NCBI GenBank assembly: GCA_038063055.1
Contig: JBBTVY010000010.1
Location: forward strand, 1-25,930
Direction of reading: 5' to 3'
Length of the DNA stretch: 25,930 nt
Source of the DNA: JACQKT01 sp038063055
Lineage (GTDB): Bacteria; Patescibacteriota; Minisyncoccia; UBA6257; 2-01-FULL-56-20
Shown here one piece after another: positions 6,601-13,601 of the stretch. How positions within the stretch are numbered: position 1 is the first letter of the stretch; each line of letters opens with the position of its first letter. Below the pieces are notes generated by a model. It made no database searches and was not told where the DNA came from. It was given only the letters and a program-made list of their open reading frames with translations. The position numbers were made by a program, and so were the translations under genes.

Positions 6601-9302
6601 ATGGCCGTGTTGGTTATGGCGCAGGTTGCCGAACTGCCGTTTGCGATTACAAGGCCTGAACAATTATCATAAGTGGTCGAATATCCGGAAACCCCAGGTT
6701 CAGTAACGGAGTATGTTCCCGAGTTCACGGTAAGGTCGTTTTGGCCGTCGGTTTCAAAAGCCGTAGCCGTGCCGCCGTTAACCTGGAACGAGAAAGTTGA
6801 TGGTTCAGTCGTAGCGCCGGTGTTTCCGTTATCAACTACTTTTTTAACGATAAGAGTGGCTGGCTTGTCGTCGTTGGTGATTGTACAGGTCTTATCGTCG
6901 CCCGGGGCGAGGGTAATCGCGCCGTTCGAAGCGCAATCGCCGGCGATTGTTCCTGTGTATCCGGAATCGCTTGTTTCGCTTACTGTGTAAGTCCCGGACA
7001 CAAACTCATTCGATGCGCCGGAAGTGACCGGGTTGCCGTTTATAAAAAGCGGGAAATCGGCAACAACTTTGTTCCCGCCGTTGTCATTCGTAACCACCTT
7101 AACAACCGTCAGTTTTGCCTTTTGATAGTTTCCAAAATTGCGCTGGGTTTTGTTCCCGTTCGAAGTCATATCTACCGCGTAGCTTCCGTCGGCCTGTCCG
7201 CCAACAGAACTGTCCGCCGCTGTCGGGTCGGTCTGCGTCCATCCTACCTGATTCACTTCGCGCACGTGATACGTGCCAGGGCCGAGATTCGAGAATGTGT
7301 AGCCGCCGCCAGAAGCGGTTGTCTGGGTCGGCTCGCCGCCGTCGAGCGCGCCATTGTTATTCGTGTCGAGATAAATGGTCCAACCGGAAAGCCCTGGTTC
7401 GCCGGCATCATCCTCGCCGTTCTGGTCAAGATCGTTATATTTCTTGCCCGATATCTGGCCGAAATTGAAGTTGCCGAAATCATTATTTATGGAAGTATTG
7501 CCGCCCGTAATCGTGACCGAGTAACCGTTAGTAGTGCCCGAGCAGGAAGCCCCGGACGAAGGATATGTTTGTGTCCAGCCGGATTGCAACACCTCACAGA
7601 CAGTATATGAGCCGTCTGCCAGGCCGCTAAAGGTGTAGTTCCCGCTGCCATCGGCGACCGTACCCGAAGAAACAACGCCGGTTAAATTTATGGTCCAGCC
7701 AGAAAGGCCGGGTTCGCCGCCGTCTTTCAGGCCGTTGCCGTTTAGGTCGTTGAACTTCTGGCCGGAAATTAATCCTGTTGACGCCGGAGGGGTCACAACG
7801 CCAGACTGAATGCTGAGATCTCCTCCGCCAAGATTATGTTCGCCGCTACCTTGTGTTCCATTGCCGTTATCGTCTCCGAAGCCTTCTACGCGCATATGAA
7901 ACGGCGCGCCAGAAATATCGCCGGCACCGTTATTGTCTCCCGCCCAATCAGTATCTAATGCCAAATGGCCACCAAAGAAAATGGCGAAATCTTGGTTAAC
8001 TTGATTAGGTGGGTTTACCCCGTTATTGCCGGGATGAAGAACGATTTTTATAATCTTGTCATCCCCGCTCGCGCCCACAAAAACAGGAGTGTCAACAGTA
8101 AAGGCATTAGAGGCGCAGATACGAAATTGTCTTGTGCCGCTATCATCCAGAGTTATGGCCGGGTCGTCGGGTATTGAAACCAGTTGCTGGTTGGAACAAG
8201 CCGTAAGGTCAAAACCGGATGGCTTTGTTGAATTGTCCGGTCCGAAACGAATGGCGTCGGAATTGACTCCCTCTGATGCGTCATCCGACGTAAGAAAATC
8301 GAAAGCGTTTTGGACGCCTGATTTGTATTGATACTTAATATTAATAACAAGATTGGAATTTTCAGTCGCGTTTCCGCCAAAGTAACGATATGGGACGCTG
8401 TTTCCTTCCACATAAGAAGAATTGGTAGGATTAAGATTTCCGCCCTGATAATTGTTGTCTATATTGGCAAACTGGCTGAGTTTCGTCGAAGGAACGTGGC
8501 TGTCGGTGAAGGTCGTTCGCGCCAATTCATCGCCGTTTATGGCGGAAGTGATTACCGTGTAAAGAGGAATGAAAACTTCTTCTAAATTAGAGGTTGCAAT
8601 GAAAGAACCATAGCCGTCAGCGGTTACGTTTTGCGTCGATTCAGTATAAGTTTCATCCTCGCGCGAACCGCCGAAAACTTTCAAAACTATGTTTTGAAGA
8701 GAGGAGAAAAATCTGCCCAAAATACCTACGGTTTCGCCCGGAGAATAATCTTCTTTATCCGTAGTAAGAACAGGGCCTTGAATCGTCTCGGTTAAAGCGC
8801 CACCGGCATTGTCCGTGGTGCCGCTTGCGTCAGAAGAAACATCCGTTGAAGCCTGGGTTGTTTCTGTTTGAACAGTGTCTACCGGAATCTGAGAACTGTC
8901 AGTTTGAACTGTGTCAGAGGAAACCGTTTGTTCCGCGCTGTTGTCCGTAGAACTGGTATTGGTGGAATCCGCCGGAACGGTAGCGGCAGTATCGACCGCA
9001 GTGCCGCTGGTCGAATCTGTCGAAGAAGCATCGGCTGTGGAACTGTCGCTCGGCGCAATGTCGGTTACGGATGCGCTTTCGGTTGTAGTCGTGTCAGTTG
9101 TACTTGTATTGGCGGACGTATCGCTGGTTGTCCCGGAATCTAAAACTGTGTTTCCCGTGGCATCTATAGAAGAAGATTCAGTAATCGCCTCCTGGGCGTG
9201 TGAAAAATTTACGTCGAACCTTTGTATTGAAAAGAACGGCAACGCGACAACAAGTATCGCGACGAGAAAAGCATTACGAGCAATCCGGGCTTTTTTACTC
9301 AT
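3663..9302 (-). CDS. Giant secreted surface protein with 11 SpaA/CnaB-like repeats, 1,879 aa
   Basis: Domain order: signal peptide, residues 1-36 (basic KKARIAR, hydrophobic core, likely cut after FSHA); Ser/Thr/Asp-rich stalk, ~37-175; an Ig-like segment beginning T-D-K-E-D-Y-S-P-G-E-T-V, ~181-268; a unique domain, ~269-505; two SdrD-B-like domains at ~510-612 and ~614-726 with Asp/Asn loops (D-L-N-G-N-G-L-K-D) typical of calcium sites; 11 tandem SpaA-like repeats, ~730-1728; and a C-terminal domain, 1729-1879, opening MTGGGSVF and containing RVTHGF, which resembles the 'post-COAP-1' domain of other secreted proteins. Each repeat has Lys in strand one (LxxxK), Glu in YxVxE, and Asn in CTITN, the layout of intramolecular isopeptide bonds, plus two cysteines. 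There is no LPXTG motif or C-terminal membrane helix, so how it is retained is unclear. Likely adhesin or fibre (inference). It has its own promoter and a 58-base leader. Confidence 0.9.
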   Translation of the reverse strand: MSKKARIARNAFLVAILVVALPFFSIQRFDVNFSHAQEAITESSSIDATGNTVLDSGTTSDTSANTSTTDTTTTESASVTDIAPSDSSTADASSTDSTSGTAVDTAATVPADSTNTSSTDNSAEQTVSSDTVQTDSSQIPVDTVQTETTQASTDVSSDASGTTDNAGGALTETIQGPVLTTDKEDYSPGETVGILGRFFSSLQNIVLKVFGGSREDETYTESTQNVTADGYGSFIATSNLEEVFIPLYTVITSAINGDELARTTFTDSHVPSTKLSQFANIDNNYQGGNLNPTNSSYVEGNSVPYRYFGGNATENSNLVINIKYQYKSGVQNAFDFLTSDDASEGVNSDAIRFGPDNSTKPSGFDLTACSNQQLVSIPDDPAITLDDSGTRQFRICASNAFTVDTPVFVGASGDDKIIKIVLHPGNNGVNPPNQVNQDFAIFFGGHLALDTDWAGDNNGAGDISGAPFHMRVEGFGDDNGNGTQGSGEHNLGGGDLSIQSGVVTPPASTGLISGQKFNDLNGNGLKDGGEPGLSGWTINLTGVVSSGTVADGSGNYTFSGLADGSYTVCEVLQSGWTQTYPSSGASCSGTTNGYSVTITGGNTSINNDFGNFNFGQISGKKYNDLDQNGEDDAGEPGLSGWTIYLDTNNNGALDGGEPTQTTASGGGYTFSNLGPGTYHVREVNQVGWTQTDPTAADSSVGGQADGSYAVDMTSNGNKTQRNFGNYQKAKLTVVKVVTNDNGGNKVVADFPLFINGNPVTSGASNEFVSGTYTVSETSDSGYTGTIAGDCASNGAITLAPGDDKTCTITNDDKPATLIVKKVVDNGNTGATTEPSTFSFQVNGGTATAFETDGQNDLTVNSGTYSVTEPGVSGYSTTYDNCSGLVIANGSSATCAITNTAIAPTLKLVKTVIKDNGGTATESDFQGKIDGNNVSWNSVQVVTVGAHTASEIANVSGYIAGDWGGDCAANGSVTLALGENKICTVANDDQPGTLHVVKVLPNDNGGNAAANQFSFSVNGGSATAFETDGQNDLTVDAGTYSVTETNPMDGYTLSYDNCTDVVIPNGGEAACTITNNDQPSHLIVKKHVISDNGGLLGAGNFTITVANDANPGSFSGSEAGTDVTVNAGSYSATEGDVYGYAMTGNDCSGTIANGETKTCTITNDDIAPKLTVIKNVVNNFGGPLGAADFTMHVDGTNPSASSFSGSESGTVVTLDAGSYSVTEDAVIGYEATIESGCSGTLSVGDEKTCTITNNDIQPQLIVTKHVVNDNGGNTNAGNFNLSVSGTGVSPSSFPGDENGTTVGLNAGSYGVSETSVDGYASSLSSGCSGAIVVGQTKTCTVTNDDIAPKLTVIKHVIKNNGGTAVAGDFTMEVVGTNVSDTSFAGDENGITVTLNKGSYSVDEDSFVGYAKSIGENCSGDINIGEEKTCTITNDDIAPKLTLNKVVVGDNGGTESESAWTITATGDQETPTVLSGNGAPGSDDVVSGSNFQTGIYSLSESGPFGYAASSWTCAGDVENNGDEITLGLNQTATCAITNDDIAPSLTLIKHAINDNGGTAAVTDWTLSATGLTPISGQSGVTSDGTFSAGTYNLSETGGPAGYNASGWICTAGVQNGSSITLGVGQTAICAIANDDIAPRLIVVKHVINDDWGFSSASNFTMIISGSVAPSGNITFSGSETGVTQTLPMVGSYIVSESGPQGYSETYSAGCTGSIGLGETKTCTITNDDFPGRMTGGGSVFTKTSAGDTVNGAALNNVRVTHGFQIQCKIPDVNDSIEINWNDKTGKSHKFHLETLTSAICTKNGNPAPPKNTANGFNTFTGVGIGRYDGISGATLNFVFTDNGEPGRNDTASYLVKNIGGSTVLQVSAKNLDKGNQQAHRF
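4119..7115 (-). repeat. Eleven tandem protein repeats of about 75-100 aa
   Basis: Each unit starts (K/T/Q/H/S/R)LxxxKxVxxxxGG and ends C(T/A)(I/V)(T/A)N, mostly followed by DD and a Pro-containing linker such as IAP. All 11 keep the strand-one Lys, the Glu of the YxVxE-like strand, the final Asn, and two Cys, one mid-unit (often xCSG) and one two or three residues before the Asn. At DNA level most units have diverged. Units 2 and 4 still share an identical 35-base run (6202-6236 and 6727-6761), consistent with duplication or gene conversion. Confidence 0.9.
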
Positions 9303-9343
9303 AATTTTTGTTGATTTTTAATTCTTTGGCCCTTTGCCTCCAT
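9299..9343 (-). CDS. Possible 14-aa leader peptide whose stop overlaps the surface-protein start
   Basis: On the minus strand an ATG at 9343 opens 14 codons (MEAKGQRIKNQQKL). It ends in a TGA that overlaps the ATG of the 1,879-aa gene as ATGA. This is the geometry of translational coupling. It lies wholly inside the predicted leader. It has no ribosome binding site and is very short, so it may be chance. Confidence 0.25.
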   Translation of the reverse strand: MEAKGQRIKNQQKL

Positions 9344-9367
9344 AAAAATAAGAAGTTTAGTCCGTAA

Positions 9368-9396
9368 ACCCTAATATAAGAGAAAGTATTTGTCAA
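9368..9396 (-). promoter_or_regulatory. Promoter of the giant surface-protein gene
   Basis: A perfect TTGACA (9391-9396) is 17 bases from TAGGGT (9368-9373), a poorer -10. Initiation near 9361 gives a leader of about 58 bases. It sits directly after the terminator of the upstream gene, so the two genes are separate units. Confidence 0.6.
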
Positions 9397-9412
9397 ACTA
9401 AACGGCGAAAAG

Positions 9413-9440
9413 AAAAACCGCCACTTACATGACGGTTTTT
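9413..9440 (-). terminator. Intrinsic terminator after the DUF5666-like gene
   Basis: AAAAACCG pairs with CGGTTTTT, extended by a CA/TG pair after one mismatch. On the minus strand the stem ends in a T-run. It lies 33 bases past the stop at 9473. Confidence 0.8.
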
Positions 9441-9472
9441 CCCCCTAAAACATCCGGAACTTCCGATTATTG

Positions 9473-10309
9473 TCAGTTCTGTCTGCCGCGAACTTTGTCC
9501 TGAAGTTCTTTTATCTGTTCCAAAATTTTTTGGATCTGATTGTGGATATTTTGGTTGTTGCCGCTACCCTGGGAATTATTTCCGGTCTGTCCCCGGTTTT
9601 GTTTTCCGGATTCGTTTTCATCTTCTTTCGCCTCCTTCCTCAAAGCAATTATGCTGTAATTCCTGACAACTTTGGCATTAACGACTCCCGGCTGATCCGA
9701 ATTTACTCTTCCGGATACTCCGACTTCGTCGCCAACCTTAATCTGGCTCAAATCGACTTTCACGCCTTTGCCGCCCCTGAGCAATAATTCCGCGGATGGA
9801 GCGAAGTTAACGGTCCAAGTAGTTCCCCATACTTTTCCCACGAAGGAACTTGAGGAAATGCTCTGAACAATCATCCCGCGCGCCAGAAAATTCCCGGCGG
9901 GATTAATGACAAGTTCCGCCTGCTTGAAAAATGGCCGCGCAACGGGAGGCGTGGAGGTCGTATTCGTCGGCTGCGGAACGACCGCCGAGCAGGAAGAAGT
10001 AGTTGTTGCGGTTGACGTAGCCGAATCGGAAACATTCACGGAAACGCTTATGGTTCCGCCGGACGGATAGTTGGCCGTGACAGAGCTTGATGTCGCCCCG
10101 CTGACTCCATTAGTACCAGACCAAAGGTAAGAATAGGGCGATGTTCCTCCGGTTGACGTAGCCACCCACGTAACGGTCGTACTGGCTACCGTTCCAGAAC
10201 ACGATGCCGTAAGGGCGGATGTTTGGGCCCCCGTGAAAGAAACCATTGATAGCGCCATAATGCCCGAAACCGACAGTATTATCGCTAATTTGTAAGCTTT
10301 TTTAGTCAT
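9473..10309 (-). CDS. Secreted protein: PKD-like and DUF5666-like domains, C-terminal coiled coil (278 aa)
   Basis: A signal peptide covers residues 1-28 (KKAYK, then LAIILSVSGIMALSMVSFTGA). Residues ~33-112 form a PKD/Ig-like domain with S-P-Y-S-Y-L-W-S-G-T-N-G and two Cys (37 and 107). A Pro/Thr linker leads to ~139-217, which has the DUF5666-type OB-like pattern: G-x-V-Q-S-I, W-T-V-N, L-S-Q-I-K-V-G-D-E-V-G-V-S-G, V-V-N-A-K-V-V. Residues 222-255 are charged and Asn/Gln/Gly-rich, and 256-275 form a coiled coil (HNQIQKILEQIKELQDKV). DUF5666 function is unknown. The protein is likely exported and may be cell-surface associated. It has its own terminator. The 211-base spacer upstream (10310-10520) is AT-rich and shows only a short 4-bp GC hairpin, with no convincing promoter. 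Confidence 0.8.
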   Translation of the reverse strand: MTKKAYKLAIILSVSGIMALSMVSFTGAQTSALTASCSGTVASTTVTWVATSTGGTSPYSYLWSGTNGVSGATSSSVTANYPSGGTISVSVNVSDSATSTATTTSSCSAVVPQPTNTTSTPPVARPFFKQAELVINPAGNFLARGMIVQSISSSSFVGKVWGTTWTVNFAPSAELLLRGGKGVKVDLSQIKVGDEVGVSGRVNSDQPGVVNAKVVRNYSIIALRKEAKEDENESGKQNRGQTGNNSQGSGNNQNIHNQIQKILEQIKELQDKVRGRQN

Positions 10310-10520
10310 TTTTGTCTTTATTTTTGTTGTTTTTTGTTGTTTAACGACCTTTACTCTAATGTTAATTTTTTAAGTAAAATCTGCTATTGCCGACCTTTGT
10401 TGTATAAGACGCAAGACCCCGCCGCCTCTTACGGCGAGACGCGCTTCCATAAAATTTTATATCCGACCGCGAATAAATACAAAATTTACAATTAACGCGG
10501 GATTATAAAATCCGGATTAT

Positions 10521-11249
10521 TCAGGAAATTTTCTTCCTGATTATACAAAACGGCGTCATTTCGTCGGATTGGCCGAGAGGGTTGTCGCGCAAAACGTCGT
10601 ATATGAATTTTTCCGATATTTTCCTGTCCGACTTGCCCAGAGAGAAAACTCCCTGATAGTTGGCATCGACTATCGCGGTTTCATGGCCGAATTTTTCTTT
10701 TATTTTCCGGGCTACGCCGTCGGGGTCGCGCGGCGCCAATTTGGCGTAACGATTGTATGGTTGCATTGTGAAAGACATCGGACAATCGACGGATTTCGCC
10801 AGCTTTCCGACAATCGTGTAGAAAAGTCCTTTAACTCCCAAAGGGCGCGTAGCCGCCGACACCGCGGCGGCCAGAAAAACTCTCGGATAACCCGCCTCCT
10901 CTATTAAAAGCTGCATACCCATCGGCGTCCCGTGGCCGAAACCCCTGAACTGCGGCGTGCCATAATTGTTTTTTACCTTTCTCGCCAGCAGGCGCGCGAG
11001 CCATGACGGCCTTATGTCCACTATCGGGATTATCCTACCCTGTGTCAGCGCCACCACTTTCTCGCTGACAAAAATCAAATCGCCCGGCGCGAAAAAAGGA
11101 ACCGCGTGTTTCTCCAATAATTCCATCAGGTCGTCTTTTTCCGTTATAAGCGGGGTTTTAATCGGAAAGCGGAAATAAACGTCGTTGCCGACGGCTATTT
11201 CAAGATTTTTCCCCGGATTTGGCTTAAAGGTTTTGCGTTCCGCTTCCAC
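10521..11249 (-). CDS. CofE-like (F420-0:L-glutamate ligase family) protein, 242 aa
   Basis: The stretch PGDLIFVSEKVVALTQGR followed by PSWLARLLARKV matches the N-terminal signature of the CofE/FbiB ligase fold (PF01996 type): GDV-x-V-x-SEK-x-V-S-x-x-E-G-R and PS-x-x-A-x-x-L-A. Classical CofE adds glutamate to coenzyme F420-0 using GTP. No other F420 gene is in view and Patescibacteria are not known to make F420, so the real substrate is uncertain. The length matches single-domain CofE. The start is a GTG, with AGG immediately before it and no proper spacing. It is divergent from the MazG-like gene, and no downstream partner shares its strand closely. Function as an amide ligase on another acid is inference. 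Confidence 0.75.
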   Translation of the reverse strand: MEAERKTFKPNPGKNLEIAVGNDVYFRFPIKTPLITEKDDLMELLEKHAVPFFAPGDLIFVSEKVVALTQGRIIPIVDIRPSWLARLLARKVKNNYGTPQFRGFGHGTPMGMQLLIEEAGYPRVFLAAAVSAATRPLGVKGLFYTIVGKLAKSVDCPMSFTMQPYNRYAKLAPRDPDGVARKIKEKFGHETAIVDANYQGVFSLGKSDRKISEKFIYDVLRDNPLGQSDEMTPFCIIRKKIS

Positions 11250-11323
11250 CCTAAAAATTTATCACAATTTTACGATAAAAAAAACGCCAATCCTGACATC
11301 CGGCTGTTAAATCTAAATTATCG

Positions 11324-11353
11324 TTGATAAACAAACAGTAATGATGTTAGTAT
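11324..11353 (+). promoter_or_regulatory. Promoter of the MazG-like gene
   Basis: TTGATA (11324-11329) and TAGTAT (11348-11353) are 18 bases apart. The -10 ends 10 bases before the ATG, so the leader would be only a few bases. Confidence 0.45.
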
Positions 11354-11363
11354 TCAAGCAAAT

Positions 11364-12050
11364 ATGTTCAGCTTCAAGAAAACAGGGACGTTGAAAGATT
11401 TCCAAAAATTCATAGATAACGTTTATTCGTTAAACGACGACAGGCTTTATTCGATTTGGGACATACTCACGCAACAGCAGCGCTTTACCATGCGCGCGCT
11501 TAAGGGCATAAGAAAAGGCAGCAAGGAAAAACTTAAAATCAATTTATTGATATCGCTCTCGTGGGTCATGGCTATGGCGAACCGGCTGCACATAGACATC
11601 GAAGATGAAACTTGGAGAAGATTCCCGGGAGTATGCTCGTACTGCGGCAATAAGCCCTGCGTATGCAAAAAAATTAAACCATCCTCCCGGTTGAAGCCGA
11701 AAATAAACGACAATTCCAAGCCGAAAAATCTGCAAGAATTTCAATTAATGTTCAACGAAATCTATCCGCCGGAAGGCAGAAATCTCGAACACGCCGGCAT
11801 ACATCTGGCGGAAGAAATGGGCGAGGTCAGCGAAGTTTTTCACAATTATATGGGCCAGCACCAGCAGAAACAGTTTAACGAGGTTAAACAGGAAATCGCC
11901 GATTTTATATCCTGCGTGTTCGGCGTGGCGAATTCAGCCGGAATAAACGTATCGGAAGAATTGAGCGGGATGTATCAAAAAAATTGCCACGTGTGCCACC
12001 GGGCGCCGTGCGTCTGCAAGTTTTCCGACGTGGCCCAGATAGAAACGTAG
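11364..12050 (+). CDS. MazG-like pyrophosphohydrolase-fold protein with two Cys motifs, 228 aa
   Basis: The C-terminal half has the MazG metal-site pattern: E150-E151-x-x-E154 (HLAEEMGEVSEV) and E177-x-x-D180 (EVKQEIADF). This fits a Mg-dependent enzyme that hydrolyses nucleoside triphosphates to monophosphates. The N-terminal half (residues 40-85) resembles the second part of the same fold (INLLISLSWVMAMANRLHIDIEDE) but lacks the acidic set, so it looks like a degenerate duplicate. Each half ends in the same motif, C-x2-C-x4-C-x-C (91/94/99/101 and 208/211/216/218), probably a metal site. The duplicated Cys motif supports internal duplication. It converges on the malic enzyme gene, 21 bases away, with no terminator visible between them. 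Confidence 0.8.
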   Translation: MFSFKKTGTLKDFQKFIDNVYSLNDDRLYSIWDILTQQQRFTMRALKGIRKGSKEKLKINLLISLSWVMAMANRLHIDIEDETWRRFPGVCSYCGNKPCVCKKIKPSSRLKPKINDNSKPKNLQEFQLMFNEIYPPEGRNLEHAGIHLAEEMGEVSEVFHNYMGQHQQKQFNEVKQEIADFISCVFGVANSAGINVSEELSGMYQKNCHVCHRAPCVCKFSDVAQIET

Positions 12051-12071
12051 GTCAGACTAACGTAAGCCCGA

Positions 12072-13208
12072 TTAACGAATTGCGTCGGCCACGGATTCGG
12101 CCACTCCTTTTTCAAAAACGCTTGGAAGGATTTTTTCGGGGCTCGGTTCTTTCACTAAAGAGGCCAGTTTCTCCGCCGCTTTAAGAAACATGGCGTTTTT
12201 GAACTGCCTGATGCCGTTATCAAGCGCTCCCCTGAAAATTCCCGGGAACGCCAGCACATTATTGACCTGATTAGGAAAATCGGAACGTCCCGTGGCCACG
12301 ATAAAAGCTCCGGCCTTTTTGGCGATATCTGGCATTATTTCCGGCACGGGATTGGCCATGGCGAAAATAACCGCTTTTCTGCTCATTAAACGCACCATTG
12401 CTTCCGTCAGAATTCCCGCCCTGCTTACGCCGATAAAAATATCTGCTCCTCTAAGAGCGTCCGCAAGGCCGCCAGAAAGTCCTCTCGGGTTGGTTTTCAG
12501 ACTCAATTCTTTTTTATCCGGAGTAAGGTCGTCTCGTTTTTCATTTATAATGCCTTTGCTGTCGCAAATAACTATGTCTTTGAAGCCGTAGTAGAGCAGT
12601 ATTTTAGCAACGGCAATCCCAGCGGCGCCTGCTCCGCTTAGAACTATTTTCGCTTTTTCTTTATTGAGTCCCGCAAGTTTTACGGCATTGATAAGTCCCG
12701 CCAAAACCACCACCGCCGTGCCGTGCTGGTCGTCATGCATCACCGGTATGGAAAGTTCTTCCCGCAAACGGCGTTCGATTTCAAAACAGCGCGGCGCCGA
12801 TATGTCTTCCAGATTCACGCCGCCGAAAACCGGCGCTATGTTTTTAACGGTTTTTATTATTTCTTCCGTGTCCTGGGTGTCGAGACAGAGCGGAAAAGCG
12901 TCTATGTTCGCGAATCTTTTAAAAAGCGCCGCCTTGCCTTCCATTACCGGTATTGCGGCTTCGGCCCCGAGATTGCCAAGGCCGAGAATGGCGGAGCCGT
13001 CGGAAACTATGGCGACAGAATTGCCTTTTAACGTCAGTTCGCGCGCAAGTTCTTTGTTTTTGCCTATTTCCGAGCTGACGTAGCCTACTCCCGGCGTGTA
13101 AGCGAGGGAAAGGTCGTCTTTATTTTCTATCGGTACTTTGCTTTTTATTTCTATCTTTCCGCGGTTTTTTCTGTGCAAATCAAAAGCTTTTTCATTGATA
13201 TTTTCCAT
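12072..13208 (-). CDS. NAD(P)-dependent malic enzyme, 378 aa
   Basis: Oxidative decarboxylation of malate to pyruvate and CO2 in the cytosol. Landmarks: Y37 in LAYTPGV (general acid); D70-G-S and G-L-G-N-L-G near 70-81; K92 in GKAALFK (catalytic base); E134-D135 and D160 in MHDDQHGTA (metal ligands); and a Rossmann motif G-A-G-A-A-G at 192-197. The length fits the short prokaryotic form without the phosphotransacetylase-like tail of MaeB. NAD versus NADP preference cannot be read safely. It is the last gene of a three-gene unit: its ATG is 2 bases after the panD stop. It would supply pyruvate and reduced cofactor to a small central metabolism (inference). Confidence 0.93.
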   Translation of the reverse strand: MENINEKAFDLHRKNRGKIEIKSKVPIENKDDLSLAYTPGVGYVSSEIGKNKELARELTLKGNSVAIVSDGSAILGLGNLGAEAAIPVMEGKAALFKRFANIDAFPLCLDTQDTEEIIKTVKNIAPVFGGVNLEDISAPRCFEIERRLREELSIPVMHDDQHGTAVVVLAGLINAVKLAGLNKEKAKIVLSGAGAAGIAVAKILLYYGFKDIVICDSKGIINEKRDDLTPDKKELSLKTNPRGLSGGLADALRGADIFIGVSRAGILTEAMVRLMSRKAVIFAMANPVPEIMPDIAKKAGAFIVATGRSDFPNQVNNVLAFPGIFRGALDNGIRQFKNAMFLKAAEKLASLVKEPSPEKILPSVFEKGVAESVADAIR

Positions 13209-13210
13209 AT

Positions 13211-13600
13211 TTAATGACTGCCGCCCTCTGTGGTGAGCCCTGTCGAACCATTTTTTACCTCTGTAATATTATTGTTTTCATCCACAAAAACAACTTTCGG
13301 CAAAAAATTTTTTCCGGCTTCCCGTTCCACCCACGCTTCGGCAAGGATTATGACTTTGTCCTTTTTCTGGAAATGTCTTGCCGGAGGACCGTTAAGACAT
13401 ATTTCCCCCGTCTTCCCCGGAACTGCGTACGTTCTCCAGCTTATCCCGTTGGAAACGTTGTTTATCGTAAGCATTTGCCCGGGCGATATTCCGGCCGCGT
13501 CGAGCATTTCTTTTCCTATGGTAATTGAGCCGATGTAATTAAGGTCGGCTTCAGTTACATTGGCCCTGTGTATCTTGGCGAAACAAACATTTATAAGCAT
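13211..13600 (-). CDS. panD: Aspartate 1-decarboxylase PanD, 129 aa
   Basis: Converts L-aspartate to beta-alanine for pantothenate/CoA synthesis. The chain self-cleaves to make a pyruvoyl cofactor. The cleavage pair G24-S25 is present in YIGSITI at exactly the canonical position, with K9, H11-R12, T57-Y58 and the C-L-N-G loop (68-71) also present. The C-terminal ~35 residues extend as E-N-N-N-I-T-E-V..., compatible with other PanD tails. I chose ATG 13600 because it matches the family start; the frame is open upstream only by reading through the end of the dismutase gene. The gap to the dismutase stop is one base, and to malic enzyme two. No panB, panC or panE is in the window, so the destination of the beta-alanine is unknown. 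Confidence 0.93.
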   Translation of the reverse strand: MLINVCFAKIHRANVTEADLNYIGSITIGKEMLDAAGISPGQMLTINNVSNGISWRTYAVPGKTGEICLNGPPARHFQKKDKVIILAEAWVEREAGKNFLPKVVFVDENNNITEVKNGSTGLTTEGGSH

Positions 13601-13601
13601 T

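Noticed and set aside
4119..7115. CRISPR-like or non-coding tandem array
   Set aside because: The repeats are about 75-100 codons long, diverged at DNA level and in one open frame, so they are protein repeats.
3760..9321. Many plus-strand open frames opposite the giant surface-protein gene
   Set aside because: They are antisense shadows of a long repetitive gene. None has a recognisable domain or its own signals, while the minus-strand frame has a signal peptide, clear domains and 11 conserved repeats.
10420..10445. Terminator after the CofE-like gene
   Set aside because: Only a 4-bp GC stem with no T-run; not strong enough to call.
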